A DNA stretch of 49,686 nt from Nocardioides sp. Soil797 (lineage in GTDB: Bacteria; Actinomycetota; Actinomycetes; Propionibacteriales; Nocardioidaceae): contig LMSR01000007.1 in assembly GCA_001429555.1 (NCBI GenBank), positions 1 through 49,686 of the forward strand. Direction: 5' to 3'. Of the stretch, positions 7,566-15,917 are shown piece by piece. The notes below the pieces were generated by a model. The model saw only the letters and a list, made by a program, of their open reading frames with translations. It searched no databases and was not told the origin of the DNA. Both the position numbers and the translations under genes were made by a program. The number at the start of each line of letters is the position of its first letter. Position 1 is the first letter of the stretch.

Positions 7566-9005
7566 ATGGCAGACAACCCGCAGGGCACGCCCGGTCCACC
7601 CACCACCATCGTCCTCTTCGGCGCCACCGGTGACCTGGCGCGGCGCAAGCTGCTGCCGGGCATGTTGCACCTGTGGCGATCGGGCCTGCTGCCCCACATG
7701 CAGATCCTCGGCACGTCCCTCGACGAGCACACCCGCGACTCGTTCATCGACTTCGCCCGCAAGTCGATCGAGGAGTTCAGTGACGACGACCAGGACAAGG
7801 ACGAGTTCGAGGAGTTCGCCAAGCGCCTGTTCTGGGCCAACGACGGCTTGGAGCATCTCGCGGCGGGCATCGCCGAGGCCGAGCAGGACTGCGACGGGGA
7901 GCAGGCGCGGTTGCACTACCTCTCGGTCCCGCCCAAGGCGGCCCTTGCCGTCGTACGTCGTCTCGACGAGGCCAAGCTGGTCAGGAACAGCCGCATCGTC
8001 ATGGAGAAGCCGTTCGGCACCGACCTCGAGTCGGCGAAGTCGCTCAACGACGCGATCCACGAGGTGTTCGACGAGAGCCAGATCTTCCGCATCGACCACT
8101 TCCTCGGCAAGGAGCCGGCGCTGAACATTCTCGCGCTGCGCTTCGCCAACGGGCTCTTCGAGCCGATCTGGCACCGCAACCACATCGACCACATCCAGAT
8201 CGACATCCCCGAGACCCTCGGTGTCGAGGGCCGTGCCGGGTTCTACGAGGGCACCGGTGCCTACCGCGACATGGTGGTCACCCACCTCTTCCAGGTGATG
8301 GCCTTCATCGCGATGGAGCCGCCGACCGCGCTCGACCCGATCTCGATCAGCGAGGAGAAGCACAAGGTCTTCCGCTCGATGCTGCCGTTGGAGCCCCACA
8401 ACGTCGTGCGTGGACAGTACGACGGCTACCGCGAGGAGGAGGGAGTGGATCCGCAGTCCGACACCGAGACCTTCATCGCCCTCAAGTGCTTCGTCGACAA
8501 CTGGCGCTGGGCCGACGTCCCGTTCTACCTGCGCACCGGCAAGAAACTGGCCGAGGGACAACGGATCATCTCCATCGCCTTCAAGGAGCCACCCAAGTCG
8601 ATGTTTCCCGACGGCTCGGGCATCGGTGACCACGGCCCCGACCACCTGACCTTCGACCTGGCCGACACCTCCAAGCTCTCCCTGTCGTTCTACGGCAAGC
8701 GACCGGGCCCGGGCTTCGCACTCAACAAGCTCTCCATGCAGTTCACCATGGAGGACAGTGGTTGGGCCGGCTCCCTGCTGGAGGCCTACGAGCGGCTGAT
8801 CCTCGAGGCGGTGAAGGGCAATCGCACGCTGTTCACCACCGCCGAGGGCGTCGAGCGGCTCTGGGAGATCTCCGAGCCGTTGCTCCAGCACATGCCGCCC
8901 GTGCGCGCGTATCCGCAGGGGTCCTGGGGGCCGAACCAGATCCACCAGCTGATCGCGCCGGCGTCGTGGCGGCTGCCCTTCGAACGGAAGTGGCGCGACG
9001 GCTGA
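7566..9005 (+). CDS. zwf: Glucose-6-phosphate dehydrogenase
   Basis: First enzyme of the oxidative pentose phosphate pathway, converting glucose 6-phosphate to 6-phosphogluconolactone with NAD(P)+. The 479-residue protein has the nucleotide-binding GATGDLARRKLLPG from residue 19 and the active-site RIDHFLGKE with His178, where Phe replaces the commoner Tyr. C-terminal landmarks include VPFYLRTGKKL. The gene begins 22 bp after the aldehyde dehydrogenase stop, so they may be cotranscribed. It is not in the usual tkt-tal-zwf-opcA order of actinobacteria, so this may be a second copy. A start at 7545 is also possible. Confidence 0.93.
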   Translation: MADNPQGTPGPPTTIVLFGATGDLARRKLLPGMLHLWRSGLLPHMQILGTSLDEHTRDSFIDFARKSIEEFSDDDQDKDEFEEFAKRLFWANDGLEHLAAGIAEAEQDCDGEQARLHYLSVPPKAALAVVRRLDEAKLVRNSRIVMEKPFGTDLESAKSLNDAIHEVFDESQIFRIDHFLGKEPALNILALRFANGLFEPIWHRNHIDHIQIDIPETLGVEGRAGFYEGTGAYRDMVVTHLFQVMAFIAMEPPTALDPISISEEKHKVFRSMLPLEPHNVVRGQYDGYREEEGVDPQSDTETFIALKCFVDNWRWADVPFYLRTGKKLAEGQRIISIAFKEPPKSMFPDGSGIGDHGPDHLTFDLADTSKLSLSFYGKRPGPGFALNKLSMQFTMEDSGWAGSLLEAYERLILEAVKGNRTLFTTAEGVERLWEISEPLLQHMPPVRAYPQGSWGPNQIHQLIAPASWRLPFERKWRDG

Positions 9006-9014
9006 GCGCGGCTG

Positions 9015-9992
9015 ATGGAGCCCTATGCCGAGGTCGTCGAGTCCTACACGTCGTTCGCCGAGGAGTCGCAGGACTCGCCCTGCTTCGTCGACTGGTCCCT
9101 CGGGGTGGCTGGTGACCGCGAGGTCCAGGACCTGATCCGCACCCTGCCGGCGATCAAGCAGCAGCCCAACCTGGTCTTCGCCGCCGCGCGTTGGCACGGC
9201 GCACCGGCCCCGGGACCGTACGCCGGCCTGCGCGCGACGCTCATCGACCACTGGGCCGAGGTGCGCGAGACGATCCTCTCGCGTTCGACGCAGACCAACG
9301 AGGTCGGGCGGCTGGCCACGTTGCTTCCCGCCTTCGCCCGGATCAACGGGCTCGCCAAGCCGCTGGCGTTGATCGAGGTCGGTGCCTCGGCCGGGCTCAA
9401 CCTGTTCCCGGACCGGTTCCGTTTCCGGTGGACGCGACCCGACGGCTCGTCGTACTGCTTGGGTGAGGGGCCGGAGCTGGCCTGTCGGTTGCGGGCCGAC
9501 ACCCCGTTGCCCGACCGGGCGCCGCAGGTGGTCTCGCGGCGAGGCATCGACCTCAACCCACTCGACGCCTCAGACCCCGATGCCATGTCCTGGTTGACGA
9601 ATCTCGTGTGGCCCGAGCAGCACGAAAGACGCGAGCGACTCGAGCACGCCATCGCGATCGCGGCAGTGGAACCGCCGCGGATCACCCGCGGCAACCTGCT
9701 CGAGGAGCTCCCGGCACTGCTGGACACGATGCCGTCGGCGGCGACCGTGGTGGTGTTCCACTCGGCGGTGATCGCCTATCTCGAGGAGGCCGACCGTCGG
9801 CGGTTCGCGTCGCTGATGGCCTCGCTGACCTCAGAGGGACGGTGCCACTGGGTCAGCAACGAGGGTGGCAACGTGTTGCCAGAGATCACCGCCACCGGAC
9901 CGACACCCGACGAGCCCTGCTTCGTGCTGGGTCTCGACGGTCAGTCGGTGGCGTTCACCCACGGCCACGGTGCCTGGCTCGAGTGGCACTGA
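9015..9992 (+). CDS. DUF2332 family protein
   Basis: A 325-residue protein with the DUF2332 signature: LIEVGASAGLNLFPDRFRF in the middle, YCLGEGPELACRLR, then RRGIDLNPLD and VVVFHSAVIAYL. The glycine-rich EVGASAGLNL resembles the SAM-binding motif I of class I methyltransferases, so a methyltransferase-like fold is plausible, but no activity is established to my knowledge. It starts 9 bp after the zwf stop and probably shares its transcript. The family is common in actinobacteria. No signal or membrane segments are seen. Confidence 0.8.
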   Translation: MEPYAEVVESYTSFAEESQDSPCFVDWSLGVAGDREVQDLIRTLPAIKQQPNLVFAAARWHGAPAPGPYAGLRATLIDHWAEVRETILSRSTQTNEVGRLATLLPAFARINGLAKPLALIEVGASAGLNLFPDRFRFRWTRPDGSSYCLGEGPELACRLRADTPLPDRAPQVVSRRGIDLNPLDASDPDAMSWLTNLVWPEQHERRERLEHAIAIAAVEPPRITRGNLLEELPALLDTMPSAATVVVFHSAVIAYLEEADRRRFASLMASLTSEGRCHWVSNEGGNVLPEITATGPTPDEPCFVLGLDGQSVAFTHGHGAWLEWH

Positions 9993-10025
9993 GGCTTGCC
10001 GCGGGGGGTGCTGGCCCGACCGCGC

Positions 10026-10077
10026 GCAACGTCATACAACTTGGCAGCGCGAGCGACCGCAACGTATGACGCATCGC
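10026..10077. repeat. Imperfect palindrome between convergent genes
   Basis: GTCATAC (10031-10037) and GTATGAC (10064-10070) are inverted arms, and CGCAACGT also appears twice as a direct repeat next to them. It lies between the convergent ends of the DUF2332 and TIGR03086 genes and may act as a terminator, though the stem is short for its 26-nt loop. Confidence 0.35.
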
Positions 10078-10100
10078 GGCCGGGTAGGCAGCAGGTGCAG

Positions 10101-10679
10101 TCAACGGGTGGGGGCGATCTGCCGCCAAGCCCGAGCATCCCGGCCCAGATGGGCCAGCAGTCTCGTGGCGGGATCGGTGTCGGGGACTGACACATGCCTG
10201 GCGAACCGGACGCCTCTGTCGGTAGGGGAGACGACGAGGTCGGCCACCTCGAGCAGGTCAGCGGCCAGCGCATCAGGGATCGGCGCACCGGTGCCGGTGG
10301 CCCGGCCGACGTCCCATCCGTGAACCGTGATCTCGAGGGCGCCGACTCGGAGCAGCAGCCCGCTGTCGAGGTGGAGCGTCCCGAGCCGCGCGGTGACGGC
10401 GGCCGGTGACGTCCACGCGGCGAGCAGGATGCAGGCCTTCTCCTTGAGTGCGCCGACGGTGGTCGTCGCGGGTGGCGCGAGACCCACGTCGACGTGGCCG
10501 CGACTGGCCTCGGTAAAGGCGTCCAGGCCGTCGGACATGTGGGCGAGCAGGTCGTCCAGACTCCAAGCAGCACACGGCGTACGCCGCTCCAGCAGGTCGT
10601 CGGTCACTCCGGCGAGCACCCCGCGGGTGTAGCCGATGGCGCGCTCGAGCAGTTCCACCGGATCGGTGGCGGTGAGCAC
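10101..10679 (-). CDS. TIGR03086 / mycothiol-dependent maleylpyruvate isomerase-like protein
   Basis: A 192-residue protein of the DinB-like metalloenzyme group abundant in actinobacteria. Landmarks are DPVELLERAIGYTRGVL at the N-terminus, RRTPCAAWSLDDLLAHM with the metal-ligand-type His, and EITVHGWDVGRATG with a second His-Asp pair. Members may use mycothiol as cofactor, but most have no known substrate. The GTG at 10679 lies 5 nt beyond the sigma factor stop; a GTG at 10703 would overlap the sigma gene instead. The arrangement suggests a sigma factor-partner operon. Confidence 0.75.
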   Translation of the reverse strand: MLTATDPVELLERAIGYTRGVLAGVTDDLLERRTPCAAWSLDDLLAHMSDGLDAFTEASRGHVDVGLAPPATTTVGALKEKACILLAAWTSPAAVTARLGTLHLDSGLLLRVGALEITVHGWDVGRATGTGAPIPDALAADLLEVADLVVSPTDRGVRFARHVSVPDTDPATRLLAHLGRDARAWRQIAPTR

Positions 10680-10684
10680 GGCGA

Positions 10685-11671
10685 TCAGCCTGCCGTCGAG
10701 CACCGCTCCGGCAGGTCCGCCTCGGTGAGGACCAGCGGGAGACCGAAGCGTTCGAACATGTCGACGCTGAAGAAGGCGGCCACCCGGGCGACCCGGTCGC
10801 CGTCCAGCTGCAGCACCTGCAGGTGGAACGGGGTGAAGGTGCCGTCGGGCTGGCGCAGATAGAGGCCGTACGCCGGCTGGCCGTTGGCCGTGGTCTGCAG
10901 CATGGGCATGTCGTGGGTTCCGCCGGGGCACTGGGTGGCGATCAGCTCGCCGATGTTCTCGTTGCCGACGTACCAACCGGTGAACGGAGGCATCTCCCAG
11001 ATCGCGTCCCGTTTGAGCATGTTGACGATGGCGTCGATGTCCTTGCGCCAGAACGCGTCGACGTACGCATCGAGCATCGCCTGCTGCTCGGGGGCGACGC
11101 TGGTGGTGGCGTCGTCGGAGGAGAGGTGGGCCTCGGCCATCTGGGCGTGGGCCCGTTGCAGCGCCGAGTTCACCGCGGCCGGGGAGGTGTCGAGCGCTTC
11201 GGCGACCTCCTTGGCCGACCAGCGGAGGACGTCGCGCAGGATCAGCACCGCCCGCTGACGGGCAGGAAGGTGTTGCAGGGCGGCGATGAAGGCCAACCGG
11301 ATCGTGTCCCGCTCGGTGACCACGACGGCCGCATCGGGCACGGGCTCGAGCCAGGGGATCTCGTGGTCCTCGATCAGCTCGTCGCCGGCCTTGGCGTCGC
11401 CGGTGCCGAGGCCGGTCGGGAGCGGGCGGCGCGAGCGGCCCTCCAGGTTGGTCAGGCACACGTTGGTGGCGATCCGGTAGAGCCAGGTGCGCACCGACGA
11501 GCGGCCCTCGAACTGGTGATAGGCCTTCCAGGCACGCAGGTAGGTCTCCTGGACCAGGTCCTCGGCCTCGTGCACCGAGCCGGTCATGCGATAGCAGTGC
11601 GCGATCAACTCACGCCGGTAGCCATTGACCACGTCCTGGAAGTCCGTCTCGTTCTCGGCTGTGATCGTCAC
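10685..11671 (-). CDS. ECF sigma-70 family RNA polymerase sigma factor with SnoaL-like C-terminal domain
   Basis: Promoter-recognition subunit of RNA polymerase, 328 residues, much longer than a minimal ECF factor. Region 2 includes HCYRMTGSVHEAEDLVQETYLRAW and the -10-contacting RTWLYRIATNVCL. Region 4 is LPARQRAVLILRDVLRWSAKEVAEAL. The C-terminal 130 residues form a SnoaL/NTF2-like domain (MLDAYVDAFWRKDIDAIVNML onward). This is the TIGR02960 / SigG-like class, where the extra domain rather than a membrane anti-sigma factor is thought to control activity. I choose the GTG at 11671 because GGAGG lies 5 nt upstream; the ATG at 11683 is the alternative. The next gene encodes a TIGR03086 protein. 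Confidence 0.88.
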   Translation of the reverse strand: MTITAENETDFQDVVNGYRRELIAHCYRMTGSVHEAEDLVQETYLRAWKAYHQFEGRSSVRTWLYRIATNVCLTNLEGRSRRPLPTGLGTGDAKAGDELIEDHEIPWLEPVPDAAVVVTERDTIRLAFIAALQHLPARQRAVLILRDVLRWSAKEVAEALDTSPAAVNSALQRAHAQMAEAHLSSDDATTSVAPEQQAMLDAYVDAFWRKDIDAIVNMLKRDAIWEMPPFTGWYVGNENIGELIATQCPGGTHDMPMLQTTANGQPAYGLYLRQPDGTFTPFHLQVLQLDGDRVARVAAFFSVDMFERFGLPLVLTEADLPERCSTAG

Positions 11672-11821
11672 GCCTGCCTCCATGAGAATCAGTTTGCCTG
11701 ACAGGAAGACCGACGTACACGGAAATAGTCATCGGTCCTCGTCGAAATGGTGCGGAGCGATGACTTCTCCCGGTGCCCGGGGTCGAACCCGGCAACAACC
11801 TCAACGAACGGGAGCAACCCC

Positions 11822-12205
11822 ATGGGACGCATGATCTTTCCGAACCTGCCGGTCAAGGACGTCGCGAAGGCACGGGAGTTCTGGAGCGGCCTCGGCTTCG
11901 AGTTCAACGAGGACTTCAGCAGCGCTGACGCGGCGTGCCTGGTGATCAACGACCAGGCCAGCGTGATGCTGCTGGCCGACGACTTCTTCCACGGCTTCCA
12001 CGACACCGTGCCGCACACCGGCACCGAGATGCTGCTGTGTCTCGCGGTCGAGAGTCGCGAGGAGGTCGACCAGCTGTGTGAGGCCGCGGGTGCCGCTGGC
12101 GCCACCGATGCCGACGCCCGGGTCGAGCACGGCCCGATGTACGGCGGCTCCTTCAGTGACCTGGACGGTCACCTCTGGGAGATCATGTGGATGTCTCCCA
12201 GCTGA
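11822..12205 (+). CDS. VOC (glyoxalase/bleomycin-resistance fold) family protein
   Basis: A 127-residue single-domain protein with two beta-alpha-beta-beta-beta repeats typical of the vicinal oxygen chelate superfamily: FPNLPVKDVAKAREFWSGLG at the start and DLDGHLWEIMW near the end, where the Glu is a usual metal ligand. A GGGAG ribosome-binding site lies 6-10 nt before the ATG. It is transcribed away from the sigma factor gene across a shared 150-bp region, so it is a candidate target of that sigma factor. Substrate unknown. Confidence 0.82.
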   Translation: MGRMIFPNLPVKDVAKAREFWSGLGFEFNEDFSSADAACLVINDQASVMLLADDFFHGFHDTVPHTGTEMLLCLAVESREEVDQLCEAAGAAGATDADARVEHGPMYGGSFSDLDGHLWEIMWMSPS

Positions 12206-12214
12206 CCTGCGACG

Positions 12215-13768
12215 TCAGGCATTGCTCGCCTGGTGAGAGAGGCTGAGGGCGCGCTCGGCCGCGGGGACGGCGAGCGCGCGGTCGGCGGGCACCAGGCCGA
12301 CGCGAGTACGCCGGTCGAGCAGGTCGTCGACGTCGACGGCACCCTCGTGGGTCACCCCGAAGATCAGCTCGGCCAGGGTGACCGGAACAGTGTCGGCGAC
12401 CGGCGCCAGCAGCTCGTCGTCCAAGAGGCCACTGACGGCACGGGCGTTCTGGAGCACGAAGTTGGCCTCGGTCCCGAAACGGCGGACCAGGCGGGCCGGG
12501 GCCTCCAGCGCTGCCAACGCCCCGCGGTCCGCAGCACCGAGCAGGGGCAGGCGCCTGGTGCGGCACCGGCCGTCGGCCAGGCCGGTGGCGTCGACCGCGT
12601 CCTCGGCCATCTGGCGGTAGGTCGTCAGCTTGCCGCCGACGATGGTGATGACACCGGTGTCCGAGGTGAGCACGGCGTGCTCACGGGACAGGTCGGAGGT
12701 GGTGCCCTCGCTCTGCAGCAGCGGCCGCAACCCGGCGTACGCGCCGACCACGTCCGAGCGGTGCAGCGGTCGGTTGAACGCGGCACCCACGACGTCGAGC
12801 AGGAAGCCGATCTCGGCCTCCGACGGCTCGGGTACGTCGGGGATCTCGCCCTCGACCTCTTCGTCGGTGAGGCCGACATAGAGGGTGCCGTCGGGCTGGG
12901 GCAGCACCAGGGCGAACCGGTTGGTGCTCCCGGGGATGGGTGCGGTGACGGCCGTGGTCAGGCCGGGCAGGGTGCTCGCGCGCAGCACGAGGTGCGTGCC
13001 CCGGCTGGGCTTGAGCTCGACGTCGACGATGCTGGCGGCCCAGACGCCCGTGGCGTTGATGACCTTCTTCGCCCGGATAGTGGTCTCGGCCCCGGTGCGC
13101 TCGTCGCGAAGCACGGCGCTGGTGCCGGTCGCGGAGACCACCCGCGCGTGGTTGCGTACGTCGGCGCCGTGGGCGACCGCCGTACGCGCGATGCAGGTCA
13201 CCAGCCGGGCGTCGTCCTCGAGCTGGCCGTCCCAGGAGAGGAGACCACCACGGAGGCCCGCGCTGCGCAGCGACGGAGCCAGCGCCAGCGCCTCGGTGCG
13301 CGAGATGCGGCGCGGTCGGGGCAGCGTCTCTCGGCTGGTGCGCGCATTGAGCCGCAGCACGTCACCGGCGAGGAACCCCATCGCCGCGAGAGCTGCCTGC
13401 GTGTGCTTCACGCTGGACATCAGTGGCAGCAGCATCGGCATCGCGTGGGTGAGGTGAGGTGCGGTGCGTTCCATCAGGATGCCGCGCTCGACGGCGCTCT
13501 CGTGTGCCACACCCAGCTGCAGCTTGGCGAGGTAGCGGAGTCCGCCGTGGACGAGCTTGGAGGACCAGCGGGAGGTGCCGAAGGCGAGGTCGAACGCGTC
13601 GACGGCGACCACACGCAGGCCCCGCGACGCGGCGTCGAGCGCGACCCCGGTGCCGGTGATGCCGAGACCGATGACGAGCACGTCGGTCTCCTCGGGAAGG
13701 GCGGCGGTGCCCGTCTTGATGCGGGCATCGCCAGAGTCGAGCGGACGGGGCGTGGGAACGGCGGTCAT
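12215..13768 (-). CDS. glpD: Glycerol-3-phosphate dehydrogenase/oxidase (FAD-dependent)
   Basis: Oxidises sn-glycerol 3-phosphate to dihydroxyacetone phosphate, passing electrons to quinone at the membrane. The 517-residue protein has the FAD-binding VIGLGITGTGVALDAASRG near residues 31-49, SRWSSKLVHGGLRYL, GVWAASIVD, and the later ITIVGGKLTTYRQMAEDAVD. The C-terminal DUF-like cap is present, so it looks full length. Its ATG overlaps the tetR stop (ATGA). Context is unusual: the divergent partner genes encode an alkyl-DHAP-synthase-like flavoprotein and a DAG-kinase-like protein, so it may supply or remove DHAP for a lipid pathway as well as glycerol catabolism. Confidence 0.92.
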   Translation of the reverse strand: MTAVPTPRPLDSGDARIKTGTAALPEETDVLVIGLGITGTGVALDAASRGLRVVAVDAFDLAFGTSRWSSKLVHGGLRYLAKLQLGVAHESAVERGILMERTAPHLTHAMPMLLPLMSSVKHTQAALAAMGFLAGDVLRLNARTSRETLPRPRRISRTEALALAPSLRSAGLRGGLLSWDGQLEDDARLVTCIARTAVAHGADVRNHARVVSATGTSAVLRDERTGAETTIRAKKVINATGVWAASIVDVELKPSRGTHLVLRASTLPGLTTAVTAPIPGSTNRFALVLPQPDGTLYVGLTDEEVEGEIPDVPEPSEAEIGFLLDVVGAAFNRPLHRSDVVGAYAGLRPLLQSEGTTSDLSREHAVLTSDTGVITIVGGKLTTYRQMAEDAVDATGLADGRCRTRRLPLLGAADRGALAALEAPARLVRRFGTEANFVLQNARAVSGLLDDELLAPVADTVPVTLAELIFGVTHEGAVDVDDLLDRRTRVGLVPADRALAVPAAERALSLSHQASNA

Positions 13769-14337
13769 GGGGTGAGCCCTCCGGTGATCAGGTCGGCGAA
13801 CGTCGAGTTGAGATCGGCCTCGGTGATGCCGTCGCCGACCATCGTCTGGACCGAGAGGGCGAGACCGTGGCAGGACAGCAGCAGGGTGCGGACCAGCAGG
13901 ACGGGGTCGCCGGCGCGGACGTTTCCGGACTCCTGGCCGGCAGTCACGAGTGGAACGAGGAAGTCCAGGATCGCCTGCTGGGAGCGGCCTCTGCGTTCCA
14001 CGAGATAGGGCAGCAACAACTCCGGGTCGAGGTCGATGATGCGGTGCAGCAGGGGGTTGTCGCGCAGGGCCGTGACCGCCGCGACCACACCGGTGGCGAT
14101 GCGACGTGGCGTCACCTCCTCCTCGACCGATGCAGGCACCTTGTCGAGCACGCCGAGCCACTCCTGCGTGAGCAGGTCCGCGAGCAGCGTGGGCATGTCG
14201 GGCCACGCGCGATAGATCGTCATCCGCGATACGCCTGCTCTGCGCGCGACCTCGGTGAGGGTGGTGCGCTTCCAGCCCACGTCGAGGATGGAGTCGCGGG
14301 CTGCTTCGAGATACGTCTTGTGACGAGGTGACGTCAT
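13765..14337 (-). CDS. TetR family transcriptional regulator
   Basis: A 190-residue repressor-like protein. The N-terminal helix-turn-helix reads LTEVARRAGVSRMTIYRAWPD near residues 27-47. The C-terminal ligand domain is helical and includes LLPYLVERRGRSQQAILDFL. The ATG at 14337 has no Shine-Dalgarno but a TACAGT -10 hexamer lies 7 nt upstream, so the mRNA is probably leaderless. The palindrome between this gene and the divergent flavoprotein gene is the probable operator. Translationally coupled to glpD by an ATGA overlap. The ligand may be a fatty acyl or glycerol phosphate compound, by inference only. Confidence 0.88.
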   Translation of the reverse strand: MTSPRHKTYLEAARDSILDVGWKRTTLTEVARRAGVSRMTIYRAWPDMPTLLADLLTQEWLGVLDKVPASVEEEVTPRRIATGVVAAVTALRDNPLLHRIIDLDPELLLPYLVERRGRSQQAILDFLVPLVTAGQESGNVRAGDPVLLVRTLLLSCHGLALSVQTMVGDGITEADLNSTFADLITGGLTP

Positions 14338-14357
14338 GTGTAACACTGTAACACATG
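14318..14357. promoter_or_regulatory. Divergent, apparently leaderless promoters with overlapping TetR-type operator
   Basis: Only 17 bp separate the two start codons (14337 leftward, 14355 rightward). ATGTGT (14336-14341) and ACACAT (14351-14356) are inverted, and TGTAACAC is repeated directly at 14339 and 14347. Rightward elements: TTGTGA at 14318-14323 and TAACAC at 14341-14346 with 17-bp spacing. Leftward -10: TACAGT on the minus strand (14350-14345), 7 nt from the ATG. Neither gene has a Shine-Dalgarno. Confidence 0.6.
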
Positions 14358-15917
14358 AGCACTGAGATGCATCCCAACCGTTGGGGCGATCCGGCCGAGG
14401 CCACAGCCCTTCCCGAGTCCACCCGCGGACTGGTCGAGCTGGCCCTCGGCATCCGCGAGACGCCGGCAGTCGAGGAGGTCACGCTGCCTGCGATCGGCCT
14501 GCCCGAGGCGGTTCTGGCCGAGTTGCGCGAGCTCCTCGGTGACGAGTTCGTGCTCACCGACGACGAGCACCGTCGACTGCGCACCCGCGGCAAGTCCACG
14601 CCCGACCTCTTGCGGGCACGTTCCGGCGATCTCGCCGACGCGCCCGACGCCGTCGTCCGCCCGGCGACCCACGACGACGTCGTTGCGCTGATCGACCTGG
14701 CCGTGCGCCACCACGTTGCCGTCGTCCCCTTCGGCGGCGGCACGTCGGTCACCGGAGGCCTGGTCGCCCGGCGTGAGGGCTACGCCGGCGTCATCTCGAT
14801 CGACCTGATCCGGATGAAGGCCATCCGTGAGGTCGACAAGGAGTCGATGACCGTCGTGCTCGAGCCCGGCCTGCGCGGTCCCGAGGCCGAGGAGCTGCTC
14901 GCGACCGAGGGCCTGATGCTCGGTCACTTCCCGCAGTCCTTCGAGTTCGCCACGATCGGCGGCTTCGCGGCCACTCGCTCGAGTGGCCAGTCCAGCGCCG
15001 GCTACGGCCGGTTCGACGCGATGGTCGTCGGCCTGACCCTGGCCACGCCGCAGGGAACGCTCGAGGTCGGCAGCTCGCCGGCCAACGCCGCCGGCCCCGA
15101 CCTGCGCCAGCTGGTGCTCGGCTCCGAGGGTGCCTTCGGGATCATCACCTCGGTACGGCTGCGGGTGAAGAAGCTGCCGGTGCAGAAGGTCTACGAGGCA
15201 TGGAACTTCGCGTCGTTCGCCGCCGGCGCCGACGCCATGCGCCACCTGTCGCAGAACGGTCTGATGCCCACGGTGCTGCGTCTCTCCGACGAGAACGAGA
15301 CCGCCCTGAACCTGGCCTCACAGTCCGACGTCGGTGGGGAGTCCACCGGTGGCTGCCTGATGATCGTCGGTCACGAGGGCGACGACGTCGCGGCCCGCCA
15401 GGCGCTGGTCGGCGCTGCGCTCGAAGCGCTGGGTGGCACGCCGCTGGGTGAGGATCGCGGTGCTGCCTGGGCCGAGGGGCGCTTCCACGCTCCCTATCTG
15501 CGCGACTCGCTGCTCGACGTCGGCGTCCTCGTCGAGACTCTGGAGACCGCGACCTTCTGGTCCAACCGGGAGCGCCTCTACCAGGCCGTCACGACAGCGC
15601 TCACCGAGTCGCTCGGTGAGAAGACCCTGGTGCTCTGCCACATCTCGCACGTCTACGAGACCGGCTGCTCGCTCTACTTCACCGTGGCCGCTCCGCAGGC
15701 CGACGAGCCTGTGGAGCAGTGGCTCGCGGCCAAGGCGAAGGCCAGTCAGGCCATGGTCGACGCCGGTGCCACGATCACCCACCACCACGCGGTCGGTACC
15801 GACCACAAGCCCTACCTGGCACAGGAGATCGGCGAGGTCGGCGTACGCATCCTGCGGGCGGTCAAGGCCGACCTCGACCCCACCGGCGTGCTCAACCCGG
15901 GGGTGCTGATCCCGTGA
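14355..15917 (+). CDS. FAD-binding oxidase of the alkyldihydroxyacetonephosphate synthase (AGPS) type
   Basis: A 520-residue flavoprotein of the VAO/GlcD superfamily. It has the RWGDP N-terminus typical of AGPS, the FAD-binding PFGGGTSVTGGL near residues 125-136, FATIGGFAATRSSGQSSAGYGRFD, and a C-terminal HHHAVGTDHKPY that matches the AGPS His-triplet region. AGPS swaps the acyl chain of acyl-DHAP for a fatty alcohol, giving the ether bond of ether lipids. In actinobacteria (for example Rv3107c) the activity is mostly unproven; a D-2-hydroxyacid oxidase is the alternative. It faces tetR-glpD and overlaps a diacylglycerol-kinase-like gene. Confidence 0.85.
   Translation: MSTEMHPNRWGDPAEATALPESTRGLVELALGIRETPAVEEVTLPAIGLPEAVLAELRELLGDEFVLTDDEHRRLRTRGKSTPDLLRARSGDLADAPDAVVRPATHDDVVALIDLAVRHHVAVVPFGGGTSVTGGLVARREGYAGVISIDLIRMKAIREVDKESMTVVLEPGLRGPEAEELLATEGLMLGHFPQSFEFATIGGFAATRSSGQSSAGYGRFDAMVVGLTLATPQGTLEVGSSPANAAGPDLRQLVLGSEGAFGIITSVRLRVKKLPVQKVYEAWNFASFAAGADAMRHLSQNGLMPTVLRLSDENETALNLASQSDVGGESTGGCLMIVGHEGDDVAARQALVGAALEALGGTPLGEDRGAAWAEGRFHAPYLRDSLLDVGVLVETLETATFWSNRERLYQAVTTALTESLGEKTLVLCHISHVYETGCSLYFTVAAPQADEPVEQWLAAKAKASQAMVDAGATITHHHAVGTDHKPYLAQEIGEVGVRILRAVKADLDPTGVLNPGVLIP

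Noticed and set aside
5825..7870. 681-codon open frame on the minus strand opposite the aldehyde dehydrogenase and zwf
   Set aside because: Antisense shadow of high-GC coding DNA; the plus-strand proteins have clear catalytic motifs, and the shadow shows no domain.
11770..11800. tRNA T-arm-like sequence (CCGGGTTCGACCCCGGG on the minus strand)
   Set aside because: No acceptor, D or anticodon arm could be found around it; a chance GC palindrome or at most a fragment.
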